DNA from: Stakelama pacifica
Lineage (GTDB): Bacteria; Pseudomonadota; Alphaproteobacteria; Sphingomonadales; Sphingomonadaceae
Length of the DNA: 64,000 nt
Direction of reading: 5' to 3'
NCBI RefSeq assembly: GCF_004361835.1
Contig: NZ_SNWD01000004.1
Span: 218,788-282,787 of the forward strand
This document shows positions 47,612 to 55,416 of this stretch, one piece after another. The notes beneath the pieces are model-generated. The model worked only from the letters and a program-made list of their open reading frames with translations. It did not search any database and was not told the DNA's origin. A program made the translations under genes and the position numbers. The first letter of the stretch is position 1. Every line of letters begins with the position of its first letter.

Positions 47612-47986
47612 TCAGCCGGCGAGCGCGTGGAGCAGTTCGTGGTTGCGAAACGGCTTTTCGACGATGCAGTGGAAGCCGCATTTCGTCGCCGCCTGACGCA
47701 ACATATCGGTGGCAAAGCCGGTGATGAGCACCGCGCGTCCCTGCCATCCGCCGCCGCGAAGCGTTTCGAGTACGCCGATCCCGTCGCCGTCGCTCAGCCG
47801 GTAATCGGTGACGAGATAGGGCGCGGCGCGCGCGCCCGCTTCGGCCAGCAGCGCGCGGACGCCGGCAAAGGAGCGCACCTCATAGCCCTCCGATTGCAGC
47901 AACAGGTGCAGCGACCGGCGAACCTTCGCATCATCCTCGATCAGCAGCAATTGCCGGGGGGCGCAAGGGGAGCGAGCATCTGGCAT
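47612..47986 (-). CDS. Stand-alone response regulator receiver
   Basis: 124 residues, a single REC domain with no output domain. QLLLIEDDAKVRRSLHLLLQ has the acidic pair, LVTDYRLSDGDGIGVLETLR the phospho-acceptor Asp, and HCIVEKPFRNHELLHAL the conserved Lys-Pro. ATG 47986 (MPDARSP) is preferred over one at 48028 that would run into fixJ sequence. It follows fixJ by 47 bp and probably tunes the FixLJ phosphorelay, by analogy with other REC-only proteins. Confidence 0.88.
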   Translation of the reverse strand: MPDARSPCAPRQLLLIEDDAKVRRSLHLLLQSEGYEVRSFAGVRALLAEAGARAAPYLVTDYRLSDGDGIGVLETLRGGGWQGRAVLITGFATDMLRQAATKCGFHCIVEKPFRNHELLHALAG

Positions 47987-48033
47987 CGGCGCAAAATGGC
48001 GTACGCAGCGCCCGCGCGCGATACGCAAATATC

Positions 48034-48654
48034 CTAGGGTTGCGAATCGACGCCCGCGGCAAAGGCGATTCGCAGCGCGTCGGAAAGCGTGCGCACTTCC
48101 AGCTTGGTCATCAGATTGGCGCGGTGCACCTCGACCGTGCGCGGCGAAATGCCGAGATCATAGGCGATCGTCTTGTTCGGATGGCCACGCACCAGCCCGG
48201 CGAGCACATCCTGTTCGCGTGCGGTCAGCCGGGCGATCCGCACCTTCGCTTCCTGTTCGGCAACATCTTCATCCGCCGTTTTGTGAAGCCGGGCAAAGGC
48301 CATGTCGATCGCGGTGAGCACCGCCTGTTTCTCGAACGGTTTTTCGAGGAAATCGACCGCGCCCTGTTTCATCGCGCGCACCGCCGTGCCGACATCGCCA
48401 TGGCCGGTCAGCATCACCACCGGCATCGTCACACCGCGCTCGGCCAGCGCCTGCTGCACCTCCAGCCCGTCCATGCCGGGCATGCGGATATCGAGCAGGA
48501 TACAGCCCGGCTCCGCGTCCTTCGCGACCTTCAGAAAGGCATCGCCCGATTCATAGGTTTCGACCGTGAAGCCGCTGGTCCGCAGCATGAAGCCCGCCGA
48601 ACGCCGGATCGATTCCTCGTCATCGACAAGGTGGATGATACGCCGTTCGGTCAT
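48034..48654 (-). CDS. fixJ: FixJ-type response regulator
   Basis: 206 residues. The REC domain has the acid pair DD (residues 11-12), the phospho-acceptor Asp55 in CILLDIRMPGMDG, and DFLEKPFEKQ. The C-terminal LuxR-type helix-turn-helix is LTAREQDVLAGLVRGHPNKT+IAYDLGISPRTVEVHRANLMTKL. The partner kinase gene lies immediately upstream with a 4-bp overlap. FixJ proteins activate fixK/fnr-type genes under low oxygen; no such gene is in this window. Confidence 0.94.
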   Translation of the reverse strand: MTERRIIHLVDDEESIRRSAGFMLRTSGFTVETYESGDAFLKVAKDAEPGCILLDIRMPGMDGLEVQQALAERGVTMPVVMLTGHGDVGTAVRAMKQGAVDFLEKPFEKQAVLTAIDMAFARLHKTADEDVAEQEAKVRIARLTAREQDVLAGLVRGHPNKTIAYDLGISPRTVEVHRANLMTKLEVRTLSDALRIAFAAGVDSQP

Positions 48655-50126
48655 TCATTTGCCTCCGCACTGGGAATCGTGAACGAAAAAATGCTGCCGC
48701 CGTCATCGCGCGGCTCTGCGCGGATGCGTCCGCCATGCGCCTCGACGATCGTTCGGCAGATCGACAGACCCAGTCCCATGCCGGTCTGTTTGGTGCTCGT
48801 AAAGGCCTCGAACAGGCGCGGACGGATGCTCGGGTCGATGCCGGGGCCGGTATCGGCTACCGCGATCTCGACCATATTGTTTTCCGCGCGCCGCGCACTC
48901 ACCCGAATATCGCGGCGGTCGCTATCGCTTACCGCTTCCACCGCATTGCGGATCAGATTGACCAGCACCTGTTGAATCTGCACCCGGTCGACCAGCACCG
49001 GAGGCAGATCGGGCGCGATCTCGTGAAAGGCGCGGATGCTCTTCTCGGTCACTCCGGCAAAGCCCAGCCGCCCCGCCCCGGCAATCAGCTCGCTCAGGTC
49101 CTCGACGCCCTTCTCGATCTCGCCGCGCGCGACGAATTCGCGCAGGCGACGGACGATATTGCCGGCGCGCAGCGCCTCGCTTGCCGATTCGCTCACTGCC
49201 TCGCGCACCAGGTCGGGATCGGCGGTCCCGGCATCGATCAGGTCGCGCACCGCCTCCAGATAATTGGCGATCGCGGTCAGCGGCTGGTTGAGTTCGTGCG
49301 CCAGCGTCGACGCCATGGTTCCCATCGCGCTGAGGCGTGAGACATGGATCAGTTCGGAGCGCAGCTCCTCCATCCGCAGCTCGGCCTCGCGCTCCTGCGT
49401 CAGGTCGCGGATAAAGCCGGTGAAGATGCGGAAATCCTCGCTGACCGCTTCGCCCACCGCCAGTTCCATCGGGAAGGTCGCTCCGTCGCGTCGCTGACCG
49501 CGCACCACGCGCCCGATCCCGATGATCCGCTTCTCACCGGTTTCCAGATAATGGTCGATATAGGAATCGTGCCGCGTACGGTCGGGCTGCGGCATCAGCA
49601 TGCCGACATTGCGCCCGCGCACCTCCGCCTCGCTATAGCCGAACAGCGCTTCGGCCGCTGCGCTGAACGACAGGATGATCCCGCGCTCGTCGATCACGAT
49701 CATCGCTTCAGGTATGGTGGCAAGGATCGAGCGCAGATGCTGGTCGTTGCGGCTGAGCGCGCTCTGATCGGCCTTTTCGCGCGTGATGTCGCGGACGATC
49801 TGGCAAAAGGCGATGACATCCTCGCCCCCTTCCGCCGCCGGCAGGTCGGGAACCGCGAGCGTGGTGGTATCGGCGAGAAATTCCGATCCGTCGCGCCGCA
49901 TGCGCCAGCTTTCGTGCCGACAGCGTCCGTCCGCGCGCGCAGCGTCGAGATCGCCCTGCGCCTCTCGCTCACCCGCCTCACCCGGCTGGTACAGCGAATG
50001 CAGCGGCTGGCCCACCGCCTGATCCTCGCGCCAGCCGGTCAGGCGCTGCGCGCCCGCATTCCATGATCGGATGACGCCATCGCCGTCGATCAGCAGCATG
50101 GCATAATCGCTTTCCCCGGCGATCAC
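48651..50126 (-). CDS. fixL: FixL-type oxygen-sensing histidine kinase
   Basis: 491 residues from a GTG start, no membrane span, so cytosolic. Two PAS domains (about 1-115 and 130-245) precede the kinase. The second PAS holds the FixL haem signature: MPQPDRTRHDSYIDHY with proximal His186 and IIGIGR with distal Arg206, exactly 20 residues apart as in Bradyrhizobium FixL (His200, Arg220). The FixL Arg206 position is His192 here. The H-box is TLAHELNQPLTAIANYLEAV with His277, followed by N, G1 and G2 boxes (NLIRNAVEAV, DTGPGID, GMGLGLSI). Haem binding and O2 control are inferred from these residues. Confidence 0.93.
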   Translation of the reverse strand: MIAGESDYAMLLIDGDGVIRSWNAGAQRLTGWREDQAVGQPLHSLYQPGEAGEREAQGDLDAARADGRCRHESWRMRRDGSEFLADTTTLAVPDLPAAEGGEDVIAFCQIVRDITREKADQSALSRNDQHLRSILATIPEAMIVIDERGIILSFSAAAEALFGYSEAEVRGRNVGMLMPQPDRTRHDSYIDHYLETGEKRIIGIGRVVRGQRRDGATFPMELAVGEAVSEDFRIFTGFIRDLTQEREAELRMEELRSELIHVSRLSAMGTMASTLAHELNQPLTAIANYLEAVRDLIDAGTADPDLVREAVSESASEALRAGNIVRRLREFVARGEIEKGVEDLSELIAGAGRLGFAGVTEKSIRAFHEIAPDLPPVLVDRVQIQQVLVNLIRNAVEAVSDSDRRDIRVSARRAENNMVEIAVADTGPGIDPSIRPRLFEAFTSTKQTGMGLGLSICRTIVEAHGGRIRAEPRDDGGSIFSFTIPSAEANE

Positions 50127-50220
50127 CCTTTGGAATTTAAGGATTGTTCGTCCCCTTGTGCGCCGCGCTCCGCCGCTGGCTTTACGCCCCCCTCATCCGG
50201 AAATCTACCTATCGGCGATA

Positions 50221-50234
50221 TTGCGAACGATCAA
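50221..50234. promoter_or_regulatory. FNR/FixK-like box upstream of ompW
   Basis: TTGCG-AACG-ATCAA matches TTGAT-N4-ATCAA at eight of ten defined positions, 57-70 bp before the ompW start and in the fixL-ompW divergent gap. Confidence 0.55.
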
Positions 50235-50290
50235 AGTAGCGGCGGCGCAGCGGGCCTAATCGCTTCTCATCAGAACAGGAGATCAATCCC

Positions 50291-50974
50291 ATGCGTACCA
50301 TCCCGATCGCATTCGCAGCAGCCGCCGCAACCGCGCTGTTCGCCCCTGCCGCCATGGCGCAGACGACCGATACGGACGTCGGCATCCATGCCGGCGACGT
50401 GCTCGCCCGCGCCCGCGTCATTCTCGTCTCCCCGATCGAAAGCTCCTCTGCTGTCGAACCGGCATTTCCGGGCAGTAAGGTGGGCGTCGGATACAGCGTG
50501 ATGCCCGAAGTCGATTTCACCTATATGGCGACCGACAATATCGGCGCGGAGCTGATCCTCGGCACCACGCGGCATGAAGCAACCGGGCGCGGCACACTGT
50601 CCGGCGTGGGCAAGCTCGCCGACACGTGGGTGCTGCCGCCGACCCTGACGCTGCAATATCATTTCATGCCGCACACGAAGATCCGCCCCTATATCGGTGC
50701 GGGCGTCAACTACACCATCTTCTATTCCACCGATGCCAGCAAGGAACTGGAAAGCGCGATCGGCAAGACCAGCGTGAAGATGGACGACAGCTTCGGCTAT
50801 GCCCTTCAGGCGGGTATCGATGTCGATGTGACGAAGAATCTGTTCGTCAATCTCGACGTCAAATATATCGATATGGATACCACCGCGAAGCTCAACACCA
50901 ACGGAGCGATCAACCGCGCCGACATCCATATCGACCCGATCGTGGTCGGTCTTGGCATCGGCACACGCTTCTGA
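50291..50974 (+). CDS. ompW: OmpW family outer membrane protein
   Basis: 227 residues. Signal peptide MRTIPIAFAAAAATALFAPA+AMA, then an eight-stranded beta-barrel typical of OmpW: DVGIHAGDVLARARVILVSP, YMATDNIGAELILGTTRHEA, ADTWVLPPTLTLQYHFMP, KIRPYIGAGVNYTIFYS, SFGYALQAGIDVDVTKNLFV and the terminal GIGTRF with C-terminal Phe. OmpW expression is under FNR control in enterobacteria; an FNR-like site lies upstream here. It is the only gene on the plus strand in this neighbourhood. Confidence 0.93.
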   Translation: MRTIPIAFAAAAATALFAPAAMAQTTDTDVGIHAGDVLARARVILVSPIESSSAVEPAFPGSKVGVGYSVMPEVDFTYMATDNIGAELILGTTRHEATGRGTLSGVGKLADTWVLPPTLTLQYHFMPHTKIRPYIGAGVNYTIFYSTDASKELESAIGKTSVKMDDSFGYALQAGIDVDVTKNLFVNLDVKYIDMDTTAKLNTNGAINRADIHIDPIVVGLGIGTRF

Positions 50975-50994
50975 TCGCGGCGCACTACGGCACG

Positions 50995-51027
50995 AAAAGG
51001 GCGGCCCGGCAACGGGTCGCCCTTTTT
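50995..51027 (+). terminator. Rho-independent terminator after ompW
   Basis: AAAAGGGCGGCCCG-GCAA-CGGGTCGCCCTTTTT: long GC stem with one wobble region and a five-T run, 20 bp past the stop. Confidence 0.9.
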
Positions 51028-51125
51028 CCTGAGCGGCAGGCGCGTCTACTGATTTCGATCCTAAAGAAGGTTCCGGTAGTTTCCGTGCAGTTTCCTAAAT
51101 GGCCAGACCTCCTTGCCAGCACTTT

Positions 51126-51593
51126 TCAAGCGCGCACCACCAGTCCGGAGTAACAGCCGCGGATCGCGTTATGGACATGAAGGAATTCGGTTGTCTCTGC
51201 GGCCAGTAGTTCGTTGAAAGCCTTGGCGGCATCGATCCCGTCGACTAGCATAGCATCTTGCATCATGCCGTTTGCGTCGAAAGCCCTCACTGACAAAAGG
51301 CGACATGCCATGACCTGCGGCACGGTATTTACTTCGTCATACTGTCTGACGGCCCCCTCACGCACAAAAATGGCATGGGATGAACGATAAGGGCTATCGA
51401 CGCTTAAATGCTCGAAATTCACGAGCAGCAGCGATTCACCCGGTTCAGCGTCACGCATTTCAATTCGGTCTGGAAAGCCGGGCTTGGCATCAGCCACGTA
51501 GCGAACCACGCCATGGGTGCGGAGATCTGCATCGGACAAGTCGTAAAGATGGCTGAAGCCGGCAGAGGCAACACCTTGGATCCGGAATGACAC
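51126..51593 (-). CDS. DUF1203 domain protein
   Basis: 155 residues. SFRIQGVASAGFSHLYDLSD, ADAKPGFPDRIEMRDAEPGE+SLLLVNFEHLSVDSPYRSSHAIFVREGA and the rest match DUF1203, a family of unknown function found in alphaproteobacteria. Full length for the family. It is convergent with ompW and its 3' neighbour is not obviously related. The gap 51594-51806 shows no gene. Confidence 0.88.
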   Translation of the reverse strand: MSFRIQGVASAGFSHLYDLSDADLRTHGVVRYVADAKPGFPDRIEMRDAEPGESLLLVNFEHLSVDSPYRSSHAIFVREGAVRQYDEVNTVPQVMACRLLSVRAFDANGMMQDAMLVDGIDAAKAFNELLAAETTEFLHVHNAIRGCYSGLVVRA

Positions 51594-51806
51594 TGGCTAT
51601 CTCCTTGCTTCCCCTCAGGTCTAGCAACGGAGTTATGAAAGGGCCTCCCGTATCTTGCGTTGAAATACCAATGCAAAGGTTCGCGGCAGCTTTGGTGAGT
51701 TTACGACCAAAAGCTGACAGTCCACTTCCCGTCCCTCACCACCAACGCTGAGGCAGACCGTGCCCTGCAAGCGGTCCGGTGCGCCACGCCCACCGGACCG
51801 CCTCTC

Positions 51807-52610
51807 TCAATGCGCCAGAAACAGCGGTACCGGGCTGTGTTCGAACATCTGGCGGGTGACGCCGCCGAACAATGCCTCGACAAAGCGCGGACGGCTGAAC
51901 CCGCCCATCACCAGATAGTCCGGCCGATCGGCCTTCACCCGGTCGATCAGGATATCGCCCGCATGGCTGCCGTTGCACGGCTCGCGCCGCACCGTGGCAT
52001 GGATATCATGGCGCGAAAGATATTCGGCGGCTTCCTCTGCCGGCAGCTTCACCGATCCGTCCTCGACCTCGACCAGCACCACGCCGCCCGCATGGGCGAG
52101 CAGCGGCACTGCCGAGCGCAGCGCCACCTCCGCCTCACGCGAACCGTCCCATGCGACCATCGCGCGGCCGAAAGCATTCAGCCCGCAAATATCGGGCGGC
52201 ACGGCCAGCACCGGCTTGCCCGAGGTGACGATCAGCTCGCCCGCCAGTTCGGACAGGCGCGGATGTGGAAAGGCACGCAGGTCGGAATTGACCACGATCA
52301 GGTCGCATAGCCGCGCGCCCCGGCGAAGCGCCGCCGCCGGATCGCCGCTCGCATCGATGCAATCCCACAGCACATCTTCGTGCGCCAGCCGCGCCTCGAT
52401 ACGTTTGCGGTTGGCCTTTTCCTGCGCGATCTCTTCGTCCATCATCACCGCGCTGAGCGCAGGCGAAAAGCCGTCCTCGGCCATGGCCGGGGTGAGTGCG
52501 ACATCGACACAGCTCAGATGCCCGGAGAGCGCGCGGGTGACGTCCAGCGCCGCCTGAAGCCGCGCCTCCTGACCGCTATCGTCATGAACCAGAAGCAGAA
52601 TATTCTTCAT
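51807..52610 (-). CDS. Universal stress protein family (UspA-like)
   Basis: 267 residues, long enough for two Usp-like domains; the second is the clearer, with AFGRAMVAWDGSREAEVALR, HDIHATVRREPCNG and DYLVMGGFSRPRFVEALFGG+VTRQMFEHSPVPLFLAH, close to the G-2x-G-9x-G nucleotide-binding pattern. ATG 52610 has GGGAGG five bases upstream; the two preceding codons (ATG, GTG) are poorer. Usp proteins are commonly induced by low oxygen. An 16-bp palindrome lies 50 bp upstream. Confidence 0.9.
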   Translation of the reverse strand: MKNILLLVHDDSGQEARLQAALDVTRALSGHLSCVDVALTPAMAEDGFSPALSAVMMDEEIAQEKANRKRIEARLAHEDVLWDCIDASGDPAAALRRGARLCDLIVVNSDLRAFPHPRLSELAGELIVTSGKPVLAVPPDICGLNAFGRAMVAWDGSREAEVALRSAVPLLAHAGGVVLVEVEDGSVKLPAEEAAEYLSRHDIHATVRREPCNGSHAGDILIDRVKADRPDYLVMGGFSRPRFVEALFGGVTRQMFEHSPVPLFLAH

Positions 52611-52660
52611 CATCACCTCCCGATATTCAGCATCGAAAGGCTAGGGCGCACTTTTGCCGG

Positions 52661-52676
52661 ACACTATCGGTAGTGT
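52661..52676. promoter_or_regulatory. Palindrome upstream of the universal stress gene
   Basis: ACACTA-TCGG-TAGTGT: perfect six-base arms, 51-66 bp upstream of the usp start and 21-36 bp past the hemN stop. A candidate operator; no regulator is identified. Confidence 0.45.
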
Positions 52677-52696
52677 TACGGACACAGCGGAGCGGA

Positions 52697-54040
52697 TCAC
52701 ACCGCCTTGCTGAACCGCCGCGCGCCGGGATTGCGATAGCTGTCAAACGCCGCCGCCGCGAGCCGCGCATAGGGAAGCCCCTCGCGCGTCACGATCACCT
52801 GCCCCGCTTCGCGGCGGATGACGCCATGGTCCTCCAGCTCGCGCAACAGCGCCTCATCGGGAGCAGCGGCGCTTTCGGGCAGGCCATGGCTGCGGGCAAG
52901 CGCTGCCGCATCGACCCGGTTGTCGCACAGCAGCCGCTCGATCACCTGCCCACGCAGCCGGTCCTCGCGCCCGCGTGTCACCCCGCGCACTGTGCAGCCC
53001 TGCCCGTTTCCGGCGAGCATGCGATAGCGCCCGACATGTTTCTCATTCTGCGCGATCAGACCGGGAAACTGGCTGATCGCCGATGCGCCCAGCCCGATCA
53101 GCGTGGTGGCCGCATCCTCGGTAAAGCCCTGAAAATTGCGGTGCAGCCGTCCTTCGCGCGCGGCCACCGACAGGCTGTCCCACGGCCGGGCGAAATGATC
53201 GAACCCGATCGCGCCAAGTCCTTGCTCGACCAGCAGGTCATGCGCCAGCGCGCGCTGCCAGAACCGCGACTCGGCATCGGGAAGCGCGGCTTCGTCGATC
53301 AGCCGCTGGCGCGGCAACAGGCGCGGCATATGGGCATAGCCGAACATCGCCACCCGGTCGGGCGCAAGCGTCTGCGCCGCTGCCAGCGTCGATGCGATAT
53401 CGTCGAGCGCCTGACCCGGAAGGCCGTACATCAGGTCGAGATTGATCCGCTCGATTCCCGCATCGCGCGCCTGCGCGATCACCCGGCTAACCTCGGCCAG
53501 CGGCTGGATACGCCCGATCGCTGCCTGAATGCGCGGAGAGAAGGTCTGCGCGCCGACGCTGATCCGGTCGACACCGGCGGCGGCAAAGGCGCTTGCATGG
53601 TCGCGATGGAAAGAGCGCGGATCGACCTCGACCGCCCATTCGGCGCTGGAGGCGATCGCAAAGTTTCGGCGCAGCAGATCGGCAAGGCGCGAAAACTGAT
53701 CGGGGGACAGAATATTGGGCGTACCGCCGCCGAAATGCACCCGTCCGATCGTGCCGCCGAACACCGCCGCTGTTCCGGCAATCTCCATGCCCAGCGCGTC
53801 GAGATAGGCATCAAGCCGGTCGGCGCGGTTCAGCGCGCCGGTATTGCACCCGCAATACCAGCAGATCGCCTGGCAATAGGGGATATGGATATAGAGCGAT
53901 GCGGGGCCGCTATCCGTTGCCCGGTGCAGGGCTTCGCCATGGTCGCGCGCGCCGATCGTCGGGGTGAACTCCGCTGCGGTCGGATAACTGGTGTAGCGCG
54001 GGGCCGACCGTTCGGCGAGTGCGGGGATATAGCGGTGCAT
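52697..54040 (-). CDS. hemN: Oxygen-independent coproporphyrinogen III oxidase
   Basis: 447 residues. This radical SAM enzyme makes protoporphyrinogen IX without O2. RSAPRYTSYPTAAEFTPTIG is the family N-terminus; YIHIPYCQAICWYCGCNT has the CxxxCxxC cluster (Cys56, Cys60, Cys63); VHFGGGTPNILSPDQ, SVGAQTFSPRIQAAIGR and DLMYGLPGQ follow. The full-size HemN C-terminal region is present (GLGASAISQFPGLIAQNEKH). It lies between cydX and the usp gene, fitting haem supply for the bd oxidase. Confidence 0.94.
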   Translation of the reverse strand: MHRYIPALAERSAPRYTSYPTAAEFTPTIGARDHGEALHRATDSGPASLYIHIPYCQAICWYCGCNTGALNRADRLDAYLDALGMEIAGTAAVFGGTIGRVHFGGGTPNILSPDQFSRLADLLRRNFAIASSAEWAVEVDPRSFHRDHASAFAAAGVDRISVGAQTFSPRIQAAIGRIQPLAEVSRVIAQARDAGIERINLDLMYGLPGQALDDIASTLAAAQTLAPDRVAMFGYAHMPRLLPRQRLIDEAALPDAESRFWQRALAHDLLVEQGLGAIGFDHFARPWDSLSVAAREGRLHRNFQGFTEDAATTLIGLGASAISQFPGLIAQNEKHVGRYRMLAGNGQGCTVRGVTRGREDRLRGQVIERLLCDNRVDAAALARSHGLPESAAAPDEALLRELEDHGVIRREAGQVIVTREGLPYARLAAAAFDSYRNPGARRFSKAV

Positions 54041-54070
54041 GGCGCGTGCTCTGTTCGATGGGAAAGAAGC

Positions 54071-54102
54071 GGCGCGTCATCGCCCGGGGGGAATGACGCG
54101 CC
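54071..54102 (-). terminator. Terminator at the end of the cyd genes
   Basis: GGCGCGTCAT...ATGACGCGCC, a 10-bp perfect stem, starting 16 bp past the cydX stop; on the minus strand GCTTCTTTCC follows. Confidence 0.65.
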
Positions 54103-54117
54103 CTTAGGTGGGAGAGT

Positions 54118-54234
54118 TCAGTCGAGAACCGTCTGGTCCTCAGCAGGGTCGGTATGGAATTCGAGCCAGATGCCGTTCAGCACCGCGACACCGACGGCAA
54201 GGCCGAGACCGAGAATCCATGCGAAATACCACAT
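54118..54234 (-). CDS. cydX: Cytochrome bd oxidase small subunit CydX
   Basis: 38 residues: MWYFAWILGLGLAVGVAVLN with GIWLEFHTD and a short acidic tail. CydX proteins have the form M-W-Y-F-x-W-I-L-G, one membrane span, then a conserved W-x-E. AAGGAG lies six bases before the ATG, and the start is 12 bp after the cydB stop, so it is translated with cydB. It stabilises the CydAB complex in known systems. Confidence 0.93.
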   Translation of the reverse strand: MWYFAWILGLGLAVGVAVLNGIWLEFHTDPAEDQTVLD

Positions 54235-54246
54235 TGCAGATGCTCC

Positions 54247-55392
54247 TTAATAAAAGTCGGGGTTGAGGCGGACTTCGTCTTCGGTCACGCGGCCGAACAT
54301 CACGCGATAAGCCCAGCTGGTATAAGCCAGCACGATCGGCAGGAAGATGACCGTGACCAGCAGCATGATGAACAGCGTCATATGGCTGGAAGAGGCAGTC
54401 CATACCGTCAGGCTGGACGCCGGATCGATCGAGCTCGGCAGGATGAACGGGAACATCGACAGCCCGACCGTGGAAATGATTCCGATCGTTGCGATGCTGG
54501 AGCCGGTAAAGACCATCGCGTCGCGGCGGCCGCGAATGCCGAAGAACGCGATCACCGGTCCCAGAAAGCCCAGAATGGGGGCGATCAGCATCCAGGGATG
54601 CGCCGAATAATTGTCGAGCCATGCCCCCGGTGCCGCAACGGCATCGATCAGATGCGGGTTGGACGGGCCGTTGGGATCGATCGTCCCCATGAGCTGGAAC
54701 CCCATACCGCCCAGCGCCACGAACACACCGCCCAGCGCGAACAGCACGATGGCGAGGATGGCGGCAATCTGCCCCCAGCGCTGCGCGCGTTCCCGCACCA
54801 CGCCGTCCGCCTTCAGGCTCAGCCAGCCGCTCCCATGGAGCACCAGCATTGCGACCGAAAGAAGGCCGGTGAGCAGCGTGAAGGGCGTGAACAGGCCGAG
54901 CAGCGATCCTTCGTAAAAAGAACGCAGATCGCTGTCGAGGCGGAAGGGAATGCCGGCAAGCACATTGCCGACCGCGACGCCGAACACGAGTGCCGGAACG
55001 AACCCGCCGACGAACAGCGCCCAGTCCCAGCGACTACGCCATTTGGCATCCGCGTGCTTCGAGCGATATTTGAAGCCCACGGGCCGCAGGATCAGCGCCG
55101 ACAGCACCAGGAACATGGCAAGGTAGAAGCCGGAAAAGCTGACCGCATAGACGAACGGCCATGCCGCGAAGATGGCGCCGCCGCCGAGGATGAACCAGAC
55201 CTGGTTTCCTTCCCATGTCGCGCCGATGGTGTTGATGACCATGCGGCGCTCTTCATCGGTTTTGCCGATAAAGGGCAGGAGCGCGGCGGTGCCGAGATCG
55301 AAGCCGTCGGTCAGCGCGAAGCCGATCAGCAGCACGCCCAGCAGCAGCCACCAGATGACGCGAAGCGTTTCGTAATCGAATGGAATACCCAT
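54247..55392 (-). CDS. cydB: Cytochrome bd ubiquinol oxidase subunit II
   Basis: 381 residues with eight or nine predicted spans. IPFDYETLRVIWWLLLGVLL+IGFALTDGFDLGTAALLPFI and INTIGATWEGNQVWFILGGG are the CydB family's signature N-terminal segments; VMFGRVTEDEVRLNPDFY is the C-terminus. GGAGA is seven bases upstream. It pairs with CydA to form the high-affinity quinol oxidase of the inner membrane. Upstream cydA ends 24 bp away. Confidence 0.96.
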   Translation of the reverse strand: MGIPFDYETLRVIWWLLLGVLLIGFALTDGFDLGTAALLPFIGKTDEERRMVINTIGATWEGNQVWFILGGGAIFAAWPFVYAVSFSGFYLAMFLVLSALILRPVGFKYRSKHADAKWRSRWDWALFVGGFVPALVFGVAVGNVLAGIPFRLDSDLRSFYEGSLLGLFTPFTLLTGLLSVAMLVLHGSGWLSLKADGVVRERAQRWGQIAAILAIVLFALGGVFVALGGMGFQLMGTIDPNGPSNPHLIDAVAAPGAWLDNYSAHPWMLIAPILGFLGPVIAFFGIRGRRDAMVFTGSSIATIGIISTVGLSMFPFILPSSIDPASSLTVWTASSSHMTLFIMLLVTVIFLPIVLAYTSWAYRVMFGRVTEDEVRLNPDFY

Positions 55393-55416
55393 TGTGTGTC
55401 TCCGTATCGTCCGGGC

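Noticed and set aside
52673..54250. A 525-codon plus-strand frame opposite hemN
   Set aside because: Antisense shadow of hemN and cydX; no motif or start support.
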